Assembly (NCBI GenBank): GCA_025331435.1
Contig: JAIWNI010000013.1
Coordinates: 186,001-250,000, forward strand
From: Choanephora cucurbitarum
Taxonomy: Eukaryota; Mucoromycota; Mucoromycetes; Mucorales; Choanephoraceae
DNA length: 64,000 nucleotides
Direction of reading: 5' to 3'
Under the pieces are notes generated by a model that did no database searches, was not told where the DNA came from, and saw nothing but the letters and a program-made list of their open reading frames with translations. The position numbers and the translations under genes were made by a program. Shown piece by piece: positions 10,388 through 21,855 of the stretch (position 1 is its first letter; each line of letters opens with the position of its first letter).

Positions 10388-12508
10388 TCAATTTGAGACA
10401 ATTAAAATTTCATCACCATCGCTGATGCCATAGAATTTCAAGTCTCGCAAATCATCTTCAACATCCATGACAATCAGGTCACGCTCACTATCTCCAGCAA
10501 TGGCTTGTAGTAAGAATAGATGTTGATCCGTAGCAGGTATTTTCATCAGTCGTTGTATCATATTCTTCATGTTTCTGACTGTCATTGTTTTTAGAAACTT
10601 CTTTGGTAATGATTTGGTAAGTGGAGGTAACTCTGATTGATACTTCAGAGCTACAAGATCAGAAGCAGAAGGGATGCTTTCTCTTGTTGTCAATGTGATA
10701 TTGATCAATCTATCTTTGAGCGCTGTGGAGGACTCTTTCACTTGTGTGCCTAGATCAGGCTCGCCATGTTCTAATTATAAGCGAAAGTGTAAATATTTAA
10801 ATATTTTTAGGAAGTGTTTGGCTTACTTGAACAAAGCTCAGAATATCGAGGATGTATCTTCATTATTTCTTCTTTTGTTGTACCATCTTTGACACAAAAC
10901 TTCAAATAATATCTTTCTAAATCGGTTCGTTCTCGTGAAGTCAACTAGTATACCCCCCCCCCAAGAAAAAGGGAAAAATAAGGACCTTGTAATATTCAAA
11001 CCAGAAGATTAGCAAACTTACCGTATTACCATTAACAGTTGTAAGATTCTTAATTCTACCCACTATGTGAGCATCTTCAAGTTCGCGGTCCATATCTTTA
11101 AGGAGGATTTTAGTAAATACCGCCTTATCTCTATTTTTTTATTTGCTCTATTAACTTACCTTTAAAAATAGGGTTTCCTTTACATCTAATTCTAGTAAGT
11201 GCCGGAAGTTGATTCAAGGCATTCAAACTATCCCAGTTGTCAATTGTGTTATGATCTAGTCTAATATAATTCAATTTTGGAAACATTCCGTCTGTTGCTT
11301 CAATCATAGAAATATGGTTGTTGTTTAGAAACAATACTTCTAAACTGTAACAAATATACAAATGAATAAAGTGACCATAACTCTCTTTCCTATTTGACCA
11401 ACTTACTTGGGTAAAGTGCCTAATTTAGCAACTTGGCTCCAATCATGAAACTTATTATCTTCTATGTTTATGCATTTCAGGTTGGGCAAGTTTATCTCAC
11501 TTAATTCTGACAACTCATTTCCACCCAGTTGTAAGTCTTCTAGGTTTGGTAGAGAGACAAGTAAATCTCGAATTTCATTCCAGCTTAAAAGTGTATGGCT
11601 CAATGAGAGTGTCTTGATATGTTGTAATGCTAATTCAGGTTTAGGTGGAGCTGTGAATCTCAAATGACTAAAAAAAAGAGGAAAATAAAGGTGAATAATG
11701 TACTCTTCACAGCTAAAGAATGAAACTCATTACTTGAGTCGCAAAATCGTCAGCTTGGGTAGTTGCGAAGCAATGATAGAGACAGTTTCCCAGTCTGAAA
11801 TTAGGTTGCGAGAGAGGTCTAAATCCTCAATATCTATTGCAGTGTCAGCTAATCATTGTGCTTACAAATAGAGCAATGACTTACTCAGTTTGGCGTCTGC
11901 AATCTGTTGTGGTTCCCCTGCAAACTGAATCAGCTGTTCAGCCAATCCAACTACTTTGAGTTTACTGAGATCGCTTTTGCATAAATAAGGTTAAGTAAAC
12001 AGGTATATGAGCGATTGCTAGATATTTTCGTATTACCTCTGAAAGCGTTGAATCTTTTCAAACCCATAAGTTTCTACCACAATTTGCTTGTTTCCTCCAA
12101 AATACAGCTCACCGCGATCCTTTGATTTGTCATATGTATCCTCTTTAATTGTTGTGATGTTGTCTTGTTCAAGATATTTACATTTGAGTGCATCTAAAAA
12201 GGCTGTACCAAGCAAAACTTTTTGAGGATGATAGCGTATGAATGACCCAGAAGTAGAGCCTCTAATGCATCGAACTAATTAGAACTATCAAATTGTAGCT
12301 TCGATCTTTTTCTCTTGTTGTACCTGCAGTCAAAGTACTTCGTGCCTTGATGACTACCATCGTGCTTACCACGATGAAGATCATCCCATTCAACACCTAG
12401 CCAATCACCTTTAGATCCTTCAACTGAACCTATGAACTTGACTGTAGCTCGATCCTTTCCTACTTGAATGCGAGATCCAACGCGGACTTTATCTGAAATA
12501 GTTGTCAT
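10388..12508 (-). CDS. TBCE: Tubulin-specific chaperone E (tubulin-folding cofactor E)
   Basis: TBCE binds alpha-tubulin and helps assemble or dissociate the alpha/beta heterodimer. Domain order matches the family: an N-terminal CAP-Gly domain (VGKDRATVKFIGSVEG..GDWLGVEWDD..GKHDGSHQGTKYF), central leucine-rich repeats (for example IEDLDLSRNLISDW and LEVLFLNNNHISMIEA), and a C-terminal ubiquitin-like domain ending DLKFYGISDGDEILI. I read nine exons: 12508-12324, 12261-12037, 11973-11885, 11848-11734, 11667-11407, 11344-11160, 11095-11022, 10944-10827 and 10770-10388. Phases agree throughout, giving 544 aa. The sixth intron has a clear TTTACTAAAA branch-point-like site. The length is close to the usual 500-530 aa. 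Confidence 0.93.
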
Positions 12509-14612
12509 AAGGTAAAGAGCAAAAAGAGGCCATAACACATTCGCATATACGCAGAAAAAAATTGGATATTACAAAAAAGGAAATACCTTCTGATGCTGAA
12601 ATGGCTGGAGCATACAACTGCATATAAAGCCTATCCACCATTAAAAAAAGATTTTGGTTGGCGATAACAATATCTTTTTTCTTTTGCAACATACTGACCA
12701 ATGCAGAGAAACAGTTTTTCTTTCTCTTCTTCCAAGTAAGCGTTACTGTAAAGATGGATTAGATGTCATGCTTAGTGGTACAAGCCATTAAAATCTGTAG
12801 CTTAAATCTCGAAATCAACTACAGCAACAGTAGCAAAAATAGAGTTTTTTTAATGATCTTCTTTCAACTGTGTAGAAAAAAGAGACAGACATTACTTTGC
12901 TTGCTTAAGTTTTAGACTGCTTTGGGATTTTGATTACACTCCCTTGTTTTTCCTCTGTAATCTTACTCTTACGCCTTCCTTCATTTAAATTGTTTGCACT
13001 CAATTCGACACAGCTTGGCAAACTAATTACCCACTACATTGATATTAACATTCCCATTTTGCATTTTCGGAAGCCAGAATAGAGCTACAAAGACTAAAAC
13101 AGCGCATCCGGATATGCGAAATTGGAATGCTAATATCGTTTGCTTCCCCGAATCTTTATTAGTGATTCTGATGTTACAAAACCATATTATGTCCTCCATT
13201 GAGACACTGCATGAAAGAAGCTTTATGAATATGGTTTCTCTCGATCCGATAGAAACTATTCTACTCTTCTCTTTATTTGCAATGAGCATCCTTAGTGGTT
13301 GTGTGATCATGCTCTAATACAGTATAGAACAGCCTGACGAAACTAACTAATTAGGGTACATCCAGTGATATTGATGCATGCCGCTACCATTAAGGAAATC
13401 AGCCTTCAACTTTCTAAAGCATCAAATGACTCTTGGTTGCATTTCTGTGTAATGTTTTACAGGACAAACAAGCATGATGATAGTTTGCCTAGAATGATCG
13501 ACATTGACCTTGTTATCATTGTTGTTGCTATATCTGGAAAGAAGCTTCAATAAGCAAGATGTATAAGCAAGACAAATTATCTGCGCAAATATAATCAACA
13601 AGCTGTATGTTCGCATCAACTATCCGTCAGGCTTTTATTGGCTTCACGTATTTCCTGTCGTTAAACAATATCAACTAACTTTTAAGAATGGAGCCATTGA
13701 AACTGTTCTCAATTCCTGTTCTCGGATGCTATAACACAGACGGACAGGTCGCGTTCCGTCCCTAAATTTCTATTAGTTTAAGTTTCACTTGAAAGAAAGA
13801 TAAGGGAGCACGCCCGCTATCTCTCGAATCGAGAGTTCCAAAACAACTTTTTAGATCTGAAACGTTACAGCATTATTTTTGGCAATACTGTATGTCTTTT
13901 AGATTTTAAGGAATTGCTCATCACACAAATAAACAGAAAAACATCTTACCTTGGGTTGCTTACAACGCTGTGAAAAAGGTCTTCTACCAAGACAAGTAAA
14001 GAAGTAAAAAGGACTAGTGACAGCAGTAGTAAAATTCAATCGCTATTTATATAAAAGATGATGCAAGGCAGATTCACAAGAGACAGCTTTGCATAAAAGA
14101 CACAAATATCTTCTTGTCATGTATATGAATGAAACCACTCAAAGAGATTAGCAGGGTCATGCATAATAGCGCCTTAGAAGGTAGGAGCAAAAGTTTGTAT
14201 AAGAAAGGCTTTTGTTCTTTGAATGCATAAATAGGAAAACCATGTATAAAAAAGTCGGCTTTCAAAAACTGTATGCAGACACACATGTTCGCTTGTTTTG
14301 AATCCGAGTTTCTGCAAATATAGATATGGATATACTCATGAGATCAAACATCGAATTTAGACGAAAACCAACTCACTCATTTTTTATTGTCAGTAATGTA
14401 ACACATGTACAGGTTGTCTATGGATCTCAACTACAGGCGACAATCGCAGAGCCTTTCTTCTTTCCTCTCTAGCAATGGCAGGCAACCATACCACATAAAT
14501 GTTTTTTTTTCTTATTCATTTTTTATTACTATTAATTGCAAAGGATTGATGAAAGAGATATGTAAAACTATGTAAATGAGAATGATGTATAGACAGGATG
14601 AAGAGAGAGAGA
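12509..14612. other. Gene-poor stretch upstream of TBCE
   Basis: I see no complete gene in these 2.1 kb. A short minus-strand frame at about 12590-12740, with amphipathic helical character (LQKKKDIVIANQNLFLMVDR), ends at a possible GTATTT donor. It may be an exon of a small gene that I could not complete. The remaining frames are short and unconvincing. A small imperfect palindrome (GACGGA..TCCGTC) lies near 13739-13760. Confidence 0.4.
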
Positions 14613-15986
14613 TTATTTCTTGTAGAAGACGACATCACCTTCGTCTTCAACAAAACGACATTCCTTCCAAACTCTCCACAAAGCAATGGGAATAGGAGTG
14701 TTGTCGCAGTTGTAGTGCTTACCAAGGGCTTTCTTGATGTGGACGGTAGCTTCTTGAGCATGGTAGAAGGGCATAGTAGAGAAGAAGTGATGGGCGACAT
14801 GAGTATCAGAAATATGGTGATGGAAGTAGTTGATGATAGCACCATAAGAACGGTCAACTGTCAAAGCAGCACCACGTTGGAAGTTCCAGACGTTCTCGCG
14901 GTAGTGAGGAAGCTTAGGATCAGTGTGTTGCAAATAGGTAATCAAAACCAACCAGAAGTTGACGTTCAAGTAAGGAATAACGTAAAACTTGATCATAGTG
15001 AGAGAACCAAAGATTTGGCCACAGTAGGTCAAGAAACCGATCATGGCGATGATACCAGCAGTGGAAGCCATAACATCCCAGTATTGGCCTTCTTCGTAAA
15101 TATCACATGTGGGGTTGAAGTGAGAGGCCCAGCCAGGGTAATCTTGGCCAGTGACATTGGTGAAGAGATAAAGGGGCCAGCCGAAAGTGAACATGAGGAA
15201 CATACGCCATAAAGAGGCAATGGGGGTTTCTTCAAGGACATCGTGAGGTCCATCAGCTTGAGGATCTTGGTCACGAGCAGGCAAGCCAATCTTGTTACGG
15301 GTCTTAGGAAGGAAGACCTAGTTGAAGATATTTTGATTAATACACATGAAAATAGATTGCATACCCAAAAAAATTTTTTTTTTACAAAACTTGGGGAGAA
15401 ATTCCATAAAAAGTCAAGAAAAAAAAAGGAGATATCTTACCTGATCCTTTGACATATGACCGGTAGCCTTGTGGTGTCTAGAGTGAGAGAATCTCCATGA
15501 ATGATAGGGTACAAGTAAAAGGGTATGAAGGACAAATCCAACACTGTTGTTAATGGTCTATATAAAGAAAAAAAACATTTAATGCAAATGAGTATATTTC
15601 TGTTCCATATGAAAACCATGTGAATGTACCTTAGAAGGACTGAATGCTTGATGACCACATTCATGACCAAGAACCCAGACACCAGTGCCAACAATGCCTT
15701 GAGCAATCCAATACATAGGCCAGAGGGCAATGCGAGCATAGACGTTGGGAATTGTATCGATATAAGAGGCTAAATAAGCCAAAAATCCAACGACAGCAAA
15801 ATCATGAAGGACATGAGTGAAGGATGTAAAGGTATCACGACGGAAACAATGAGCAGGAATGGCATCACGGATTTCCTTGATGGTGAATTCAGGGATTTCC
15901 CAATTTCTTTCGATAGCTTCATCAATTACAGGCTTTACTGCGTTTTGGGCAGCAGAATCGCTTTTAACATTTCTCTGTGTTGCCAT
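14613..15986 (-). CDS. Delta-12 fatty acid desaturase (oleate to linoleate), ER membrane
   Basis: This membrane di-iron desaturase introduces the delta-12 double bond into oleoyl chains. The three exons (15986-15630, 15557-15441, 15317-14613) are all in phase 0 with GT..AG junctions, giving 392 aa. All three histidine boxes are present: HECGH (residues 108-112), HSRHH (144-148) and HVAHH (331-335). Hydrophobic membrane segments flank them, for example around residues 60-105 and 195-275. The spacing and the HECGH first box fit FAD2-type delta-12 rather than delta-9 enzymes; an omega-3 enzyme cannot be fully excluded by eye. The protein ends ..VVFYKK. A TATA-like element lies 123 nt upstream of the start codon. 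Mucorales often carry several paralogues; only one is here. Confidence 0.92.
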
Positions 15987-18841
15987 GATGCTGACTTTTT
16001 CTCGGTATTAATTTAAGAAAAAGTTGGGGGAAGAGAAAAGCCCTAAAGAAAGAAAAAGAGGGGAGGATGAAAGAAGAAGAAAAGATATGCTTGATTGGAT
16101 CGAGTAAGCTTTTTATACTAATGCCCAAAAAAAAAGGTGACAACAAATAACGAATAATGGGCGTGCATATTAAGGAACCAAAACTAAAAAAAAAATGCTA
16201 TCGAATTAGAAGACAAGCGGTTGTTGAAATCCGTTTAAAGCAGGCTTTATTTTTTTGATCTGAAAGGAAAGGACCCCAATTGTTGAACGAAAATTAGACA
16301 CAACCAATACGAGGCCATTGTTTTAGGACCGACTTTACCTCTTCCGGCCTTACAATGTTAAAAAAAAATGATTGGCTAAACAAAAAATAACTTGTTCCTT
16401 TAACTGAAGCCAAATGTCATCTAGACTAATTGAATTTGGCGCAAAAACTCTTACTAAGTAATTGACGTACACAAATAGAAATTGATTGGAAATTGATAAC
16501 ACTTGGAAAGAGGTTTTGTTGGTACAGCTGATGATTTGGCACTCGGAGCGATCACAGAAAAAGCAGAAGGATCACTGATGAGTACGTGATTACAAATATC
16601 TGTGATTGTATTAGACAGGTTTTCTTCTACCATTCATTCATCTCCTTTAGCAACGGCTCAAAAACGCTCGATTGAATTTAGCTGAAATCGTTAAGGAGGC
16701 GGATATATACCGTAATCATTTGGTTTAAGAGTATTTAATTTAAGAGTACGCTTAATTAAAGAGTACAATGGTTTAGAACAAAAAGTTCTTTGACCATCCA
16801 AACGTCATTCGACCTAGAAGGAGTACTTGACATAAAGCTGCAAACCTCAAAACTATTGACATTCTCAAATAGAACGATTACTGCGCTCTTTAATTATAGT
16901 CTTACTCTAAGATATGATGTTGACTTTCCGAACTATGCCTTTTTTTTTTCATTTCTATGCATTACTCGAAAATCAAGCAGTATAGCCATCTTTCTAATTA
17001 CTGACTCATTTTAGGTATTTTGGTCTTAAGTGGGATTATTCTGCTCTTTTCCTTTTCTTTGGACATTCTACTTGACATCGTCCTTGCCTAGCGCAACTGT
17101 TGAAATAGGGTCTGTTTCTTCAGTTACGAAATAGACGCACTTGCTACCATTATCTCAGAAGGACATAGTCTTTTGTGAAAAACACTGATAACGATGCTTA
17201 CGTTAGTACCAACCTTCTTGCTTATCTTTTTCAGTTAAGAAGCATATGCCTTTCCACTTGTTAAACAGTATGAGAGCCTGTCATTGTCTATACATATATG
17301 CCTAAAAGTAAACGACTTCTATGTCCTTCAATGTCAATCTCTAATTTTTCCTAGTTACTAAGCATGACAGAATGATTATCTTTAATTGCAAATGCTAAAG
17401 GTCTGTCTCATCCTCTTCCTTCTCTTTAAGAAACAAGCGTGATCGATGTCTGAATCTCGTAAGTCAGTAAGATTGATAATGTTATTTTTGCTAGAGCTGC
17501 TGACATCTTTTCTATTCCGAATGTTTATTAAAAACTAGCTTGATCATCTAAATAAGTTATGTTTCTATCCACTAAGTATATTGAGATATCTTTTGTGTTG
17601 TAGTTGATTAGTCTATGGCCATAGTTGTACCTAAGATTGGTTCTGCATTAGTCATTTGAGAGCCTATTTCTGATACATGAGGTTTAAAAGAGCTTAAATT
17701 TCGGCCAGATTTTAAAATAGACTAAGGTGCAATTTGTCCCAAGAAAAAAAAAGCTGTTTAAAGCCATCCATTTATAGCCAGTGAAAAAAAAGAAGAAGCA
17801 AGCTATTCTTATATGGAGGTTTTGATTATCAACTTCTATTCTTCATAAACATTTTCAAAGGAAAATATATACTAATGGATCACTTACACTTTGACTGTGC
17901 CAATATCAGTGGAACAGCACTATATACTTACGGATAAATCTTATTTCTAAAAAGAAGCATCGTTGGTATGAAGGAAGTGTCTTTACATTCCGGCATTACA
18001 TTGGCAAAGACAAGAAACTGTGCGTCTGTTTTCTGTGACAGAATAGGGAGTGTTTTTTTGGAGCAGGCTTCAATTGGTATGCTGAAGTAATGCATTCAAC
18101 AGACCACCATCGACCCAAAAAAAGATATTGCAAGACTCGACAAAAGAATAGCAAATTCAGGAGAAGAAACATGCAAGTGTTAATAACATATTTACTAAAG
18201 GCTTTGTAGATATTGAGTGCCCAGGTAGCCTACGCAAATTCTTTTGTTAATAAAACAAAAGCAACCTTTTAAACGAGATTACTCTGCGAATTATGATACT
18301 CAATTTGCTCTCTGGTTACCGAAGAAATATTGTTGTTAGAAGAAAATGGCTTTTAGTGTTCCTTCAAAAGTCTTAATCCCTTTCACTTTGTTTTTAAACA
18401 CCAAATACAACTATTTGATTGTACCAAGTCCTAAAGAATAAAGTAAAAGGTATACGCCTCTATAACCTCCCCCCCCCCTCAGTTGAAGATTTTCTTTCTT
18501 AAGTAATCCCAGCCGTATAGAAGTATTGCATAGAACAAGACAGTGGGTTCTAAACTGTCCTGATTTATCAAGCTTACTCAATGTATCAAAGAGAAATTAC
18601 AACTACAATCAATACTATTACCTTTACTTTCGATGTGGTTGCTTTTTTTAGACTTTAGCCACAAGGAATTTTCAATCACTCTATTGAATGTTGCTAGCGC
18701 CCCATGAGAATACTGTCTTGACTATCGCATTATGCCTAGTAGTAACAATTTGAGTTTCATTAATAGATCAGCTTTGATACAAAAATTAATTCTTAGAATG
18801 GACAAGCGTGCAAGTTTTATTTTGTTTTTCAACAGTGTACT
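15987..18841. other. Gene-poor 2.9-kb stretch with possible retroelement debris
   Basis: No complete gene is visible. The first 150 nt are the desaturase leader and promoter. Near 18180-18250 a short plus-strand frame (VNNIFTKGFVDIEC...) weakly recalls the end of copia-type polymerases (ADIFTK motif), but it stands alone. The rest is AT-rich with many stops in all frames. Confidence 0.4.
16109..16117 (-). promoter_or_regulatory. TATA-like element of the desaturase gene
   Basis: TATAAAAAG on the minus strand lies 123 nt before the desaturase ATG, followed by a long purine-poor leader. The position is plausible for a strongly expressed fungal gene. It is called on sequence alone. Confidence 0.5.
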
Positions 18842-19784
18842 CTATTTGCGCTTATTGGTCTGTCTTTTACTACCTCTTGTGGGTGTGTTGACTGACCTGC
18901 CTGCTGCTCTCCTAGGTGTATTACGGCCAGCTGGTTCAGGTGTAACTTCTGATTTTCTGGCTCCTCTCGATGTTCGCCTTGAAGATTTACCTGATTGAAC
19001 AAAAATTGGGGAAAAGATATCATTTTTTTAAATCGCATGATCATAAACTAATTTCTTTGCAGGGAGGGTAAAAGAACTAACCTTCTTCAGGTTCGGGTGT
19101 AGATGTGATTGAGTCAGCTACTGAATTGGTTGGTGAAGTGTCTCTTTTGCTTGTGCGTGTGCGTTTTGCTGGAGGAAGAACAGGTGAAGCACTTGATTCC
19201 TCTTGAACAGAAGACACAGATTGGTCATCCTGTCTATGCTCAGATATCAACTGTTCATACTCTTCGAAAGGCAATGAAAATTCAAGCAAGGTATCTCCTT
19301 TCTTTCTTTCTTGTTCTTCTCTCTCCTCTTCCTCTTGTTCTTCATCTTCCTCCTCCTAAAAGCTCACTTTGTCAATAACGTCACACAGGCTATATAAGGG
19401 TGATTTACCAATTCGTCTAATGCAGACATGCCGTAAAATTCACCCAGTTTGTCCCATATTTCTTTAATAGAGCATGAAATAGGGCTATTTTGATTAAATT
19501 GCTTCTGTACACTTATTATGCGAAAATGTTTATGTATGCCTAGTACACACGCACACGTACACAAAAAGAATTAAACTTATGTATTGCCGATATAATAGCG
19601 CATAGCATCATGGCATAGGCCTGTTCTATTTTCTCGTACCAACCGGCTTACAACGCGATATAGCGTTTAGCAAGGCTAACTCCATACTGGCATCCCATTC
19701 CTTATGGTTTAACTGCGATTGCTCATTAGATTCTTCTAGCTTGACAGGGTGATCAAGCTCTTTGGTATCTACAGATTCTGTCAT
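18842..19784 (-). CDS. NuA4 histone acetyltransferase subunit, EAF7/MRGBP (CT20) family
   Basis: Members of this family are subunits of the NuA4/TIP60 acetyltransferase and bind MRG-family proteins. The exons are 19784-19640, 19539-19409, 19355-19082 and 18990-18842 (GT..AG, phases agree), giving 232 aa. The conserved domain covers residues about 20-92: WDASMELALLNAISRCKPVG, then HKHFRIISVQKQFN, then SIKEIWDKLGEFYGMSALDE. It is followed by an acidic EEDEEQEEEE stretch, an EFSLPFEEY motif and a basic Ser/Arg-rich tail, as usual for the family. An upstream frame extends to 19991, but the ATG at 19784 directly precedes the conserved region and is the best start. Confidence 0.85.
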
Positions 19785-21058
19785 CGAATTTATCAACAAA
19801 AAGGAGAGTAAAAAGCACTGAAAAGAGCTGTCACAGTAAATCAGTTTGAGGCAGATGTTTTGGGTGTCCCAGAGTTTTGGTAGAGGTTCCCAAGCTACTT
19901 TAGTGAAAAATACACTTTTGAACTGCTTGCGTTGTATCATCCTCTTTTCTTCATGTTGCAAGTCGTCACTACAAAACAGCAATTCTAACATCAGCTACTT
20001 TGGAGCGCAATATCTTGACGAGGAGCATTCAGAAAGTTGTATTGCTAAGTCATAGGATAAAAAACTCAGGGTTTAAACCAAATGTAATATTGACATTGGA
20101 TGGGTTCTAGAAAGAAGGGTCAGAGAAATATTGTAAAGGGACGGTGCTACTCGCTTCAAAGCATGTCTTGGTACTACTTGTTGCAGCAATTTCGTTTTTG
20201 TTTTATTGAGAAAGAAAGGCCTAAAAGCACCTGGAAAGCGATTGAGAAACAGTAATAAGTCATGTTAAGGTTAAATTCATCTTGAATTATGATGATATCA
20301 AGTGCAACACCTGCTATGTCGACTGTAAAGGCTTTTTCTGGCATCGAGAACTGCTTCGACTTGTGATGATATATGTATCTGAAATGCGAAAGAGCATAGT
20401 ATTTTTAAACTATCATTGGTGTAGATGCAAACGATTTTGCAGGATTATTTCATTTTATTGTTCTAACAGATGATGATACCCAAGTACGATTTCCATGCAG
20501 CACACCGCTTGCTTTGTTCATGTCTATAGTTGAGATGATTTTAAAGAGACTTTTCTGTCTTTCACGAAAAGAATGCTAACATAATACATGGTGAATGGTT
20601 ACTCTTTCTAACTGTGCTTATTATGAACAATTAAAAATTGAAATGGTAATACTCTCAGGCTTAATACATTAGACAATCTACATGAGATATTTTAAAAGAT
20701 AAGATGCACACTAGCCTCTCGATCAGTTGAGAAATATGTCAACTTTGACATCCACCAGCACATCATACTAGTTGACGCACTTGAACCAGAATAGATCCAT
20801 TTCTCGGGTTCTTTACACGTTCAGCTCTCGTACAAATTCCATTTGTTTGAACTTCATCTTTACTTTTATGCAATGTTGCATTAGCGCTTTATAGAAAAAA
20901 AAAGGTATTGACTGCTCCAAAAGATACATGAACAGCTGGCAAGGTAGAGCAGCTTCTAAACACTCAACTATGGATGTTAGGAATCTTGAAGGATTATTTT
21001 ACAAGAAAATACACAACTTCCTATCATAATTCTTAGTATATGTTTAATAACCAAAAAG
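19785..21058. other. Intergenic region, no gene seen
   Basis: This 1.27-kb AT-rich stretch lies upstream of the EAF7-like gene. It contains one arm of a possible inverted repeat (TTTTGGGTGTCC near 19859). No frame has coding character. Confidence 0.45.
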
Positions 21059-21379
21059 ATGACACTGATCAACTCAACATTAAATATGGGCTTTATGGTG
21101 CCTTTTTTAGCTCGTAAATTCACTGATGGTATCGTAGGCTATAAAGAATTTCAAAAGATTGTGTTCCAAGACCAAGAAGATTGTGATATTGAACTCTCTG
21201 CCTTTGTTGGTCTGGAACAGCTGTATGATTCTATTTGCTTAATCTATCAGGTCCTTTTTGCAAATATATATCATGATCATGAAGATGCCTCTGTCCATGC
21301 GCCTCTAAGTGGTATGGTCGCTTTATATCACTTCTTCGAGACGGCTTCTGCAAACAAGTATGCTCTGACCAAAGATTAA
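21059..21379 (+). CDS. Hypothetical small protein, 106 aa
   Basis: This is an intact frame (MTLINSTLNMGF...) with balanced amino-acid use and helical, non-repetitive character. I do not recognise it. It lies directly upstream of a fragment resembling the end of a TnpB/Fanzor protein and between inverted GGACACCC repeats, so it may belong to a mobile-element remnant. It could equally be a chance open frame in AT-rich DNA. Confidence 0.3.
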   Translation: MTLINSTLNMGFMVPFLARKFTDGIVGYKEFQKIVFQDQEDCDIELSAFVGLEQLYDSICLIYQVLFANIYHDHEDASVHAPLSGMVALYHFFETASANKYALTKD

Positions 21380-21555
21380 TAGGTAGATAGTTGTTTACTT
21401 CTGATAGGCTCCCAGTTTCTAACCTAATTATGTATACTAAACAACCGCACTATTTATCTGTCGAAGCTGTATCCCCATTGTCCAACAAACAACAATACAA
21501 GTTTGGTAAACCATGCTCAAACTTCTTTTTAGCTTACTATATTCTTAATTGCTCA

Positions 21556-21768
21556 ATATAGTTCTGGAATAGAGATATGAATGCCGCTGCTAATGCAAGA
21601 AGTATCTTACTGAAATACGTCCCTTGGGGATATGTTCTTGAGTCGAAACTAACCGCGTTGATAAGGGGTCAACAAGACCAAGGACTGCACATAAAATCCA
21701 TCTTACGATTTATTTCATCTGGTAAAGGTAAAGATTTTAAAAACAAAGGAATCGTTTTTCTAATTTAA
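21556..21768 (+). pseudogene. Possible C-terminal remnant of a TnpB/Fanzor-type nuclease
   Basis: After an AATATAG acceptor-like site the frame reads FWNRDMNAAANARSILLKYV and ends at 21768. The block W/D-RDxNAAxN is the last RuvC motif of TnpB and of its eukaryotic relatives (Fanzor), usually directly after a zinc-ribbon and close to the C-terminus. Only this tail is recognisable; the upstream catalytic parts are missing or decayed. Two direct GGACACCCAAA copies follow the stop within 40 nt. The identification rests on one short motif, so it is tentative. Confidence 0.35.
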
Positions 21769-21782
21769 TATATATTTTCAGG

Positions 21783-21808
21783 ACACCCAAAATTAGGACA
21801 CCCAAAGT
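21783..21808 (+). repeat. Two direct copies of GGACACCCAAA
   Basis: GGACACCCAAAATTA and GGACACCCAAAG lie in direct succession. A similar sequence in inverted orientation (TTTTGGGTGTCC) occurs near 19859. Together they may be the termini of a decayed element of about 1.95 kb. Confidence 0.5.
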
Positions 21809-21855
21809 ATTCGACACCTTTTAATCGAGGGTATAGAAAATGTCTATGAAGTATA

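Noticed and set aside
11129..11159. A 31-nt intron in TBCE
   Set aside because: A downstream AAAG acceptor at 11096 gives the same phase with a normal 64-nt intron and a TTTACTAAAA branch-like site.
13039..13317. Overlapping 92- and 95-aa ORFs on both strands
   Set aside because: They mirror each other, lack any family pattern and have no plausible splice partners, so they are more likely chance frames.
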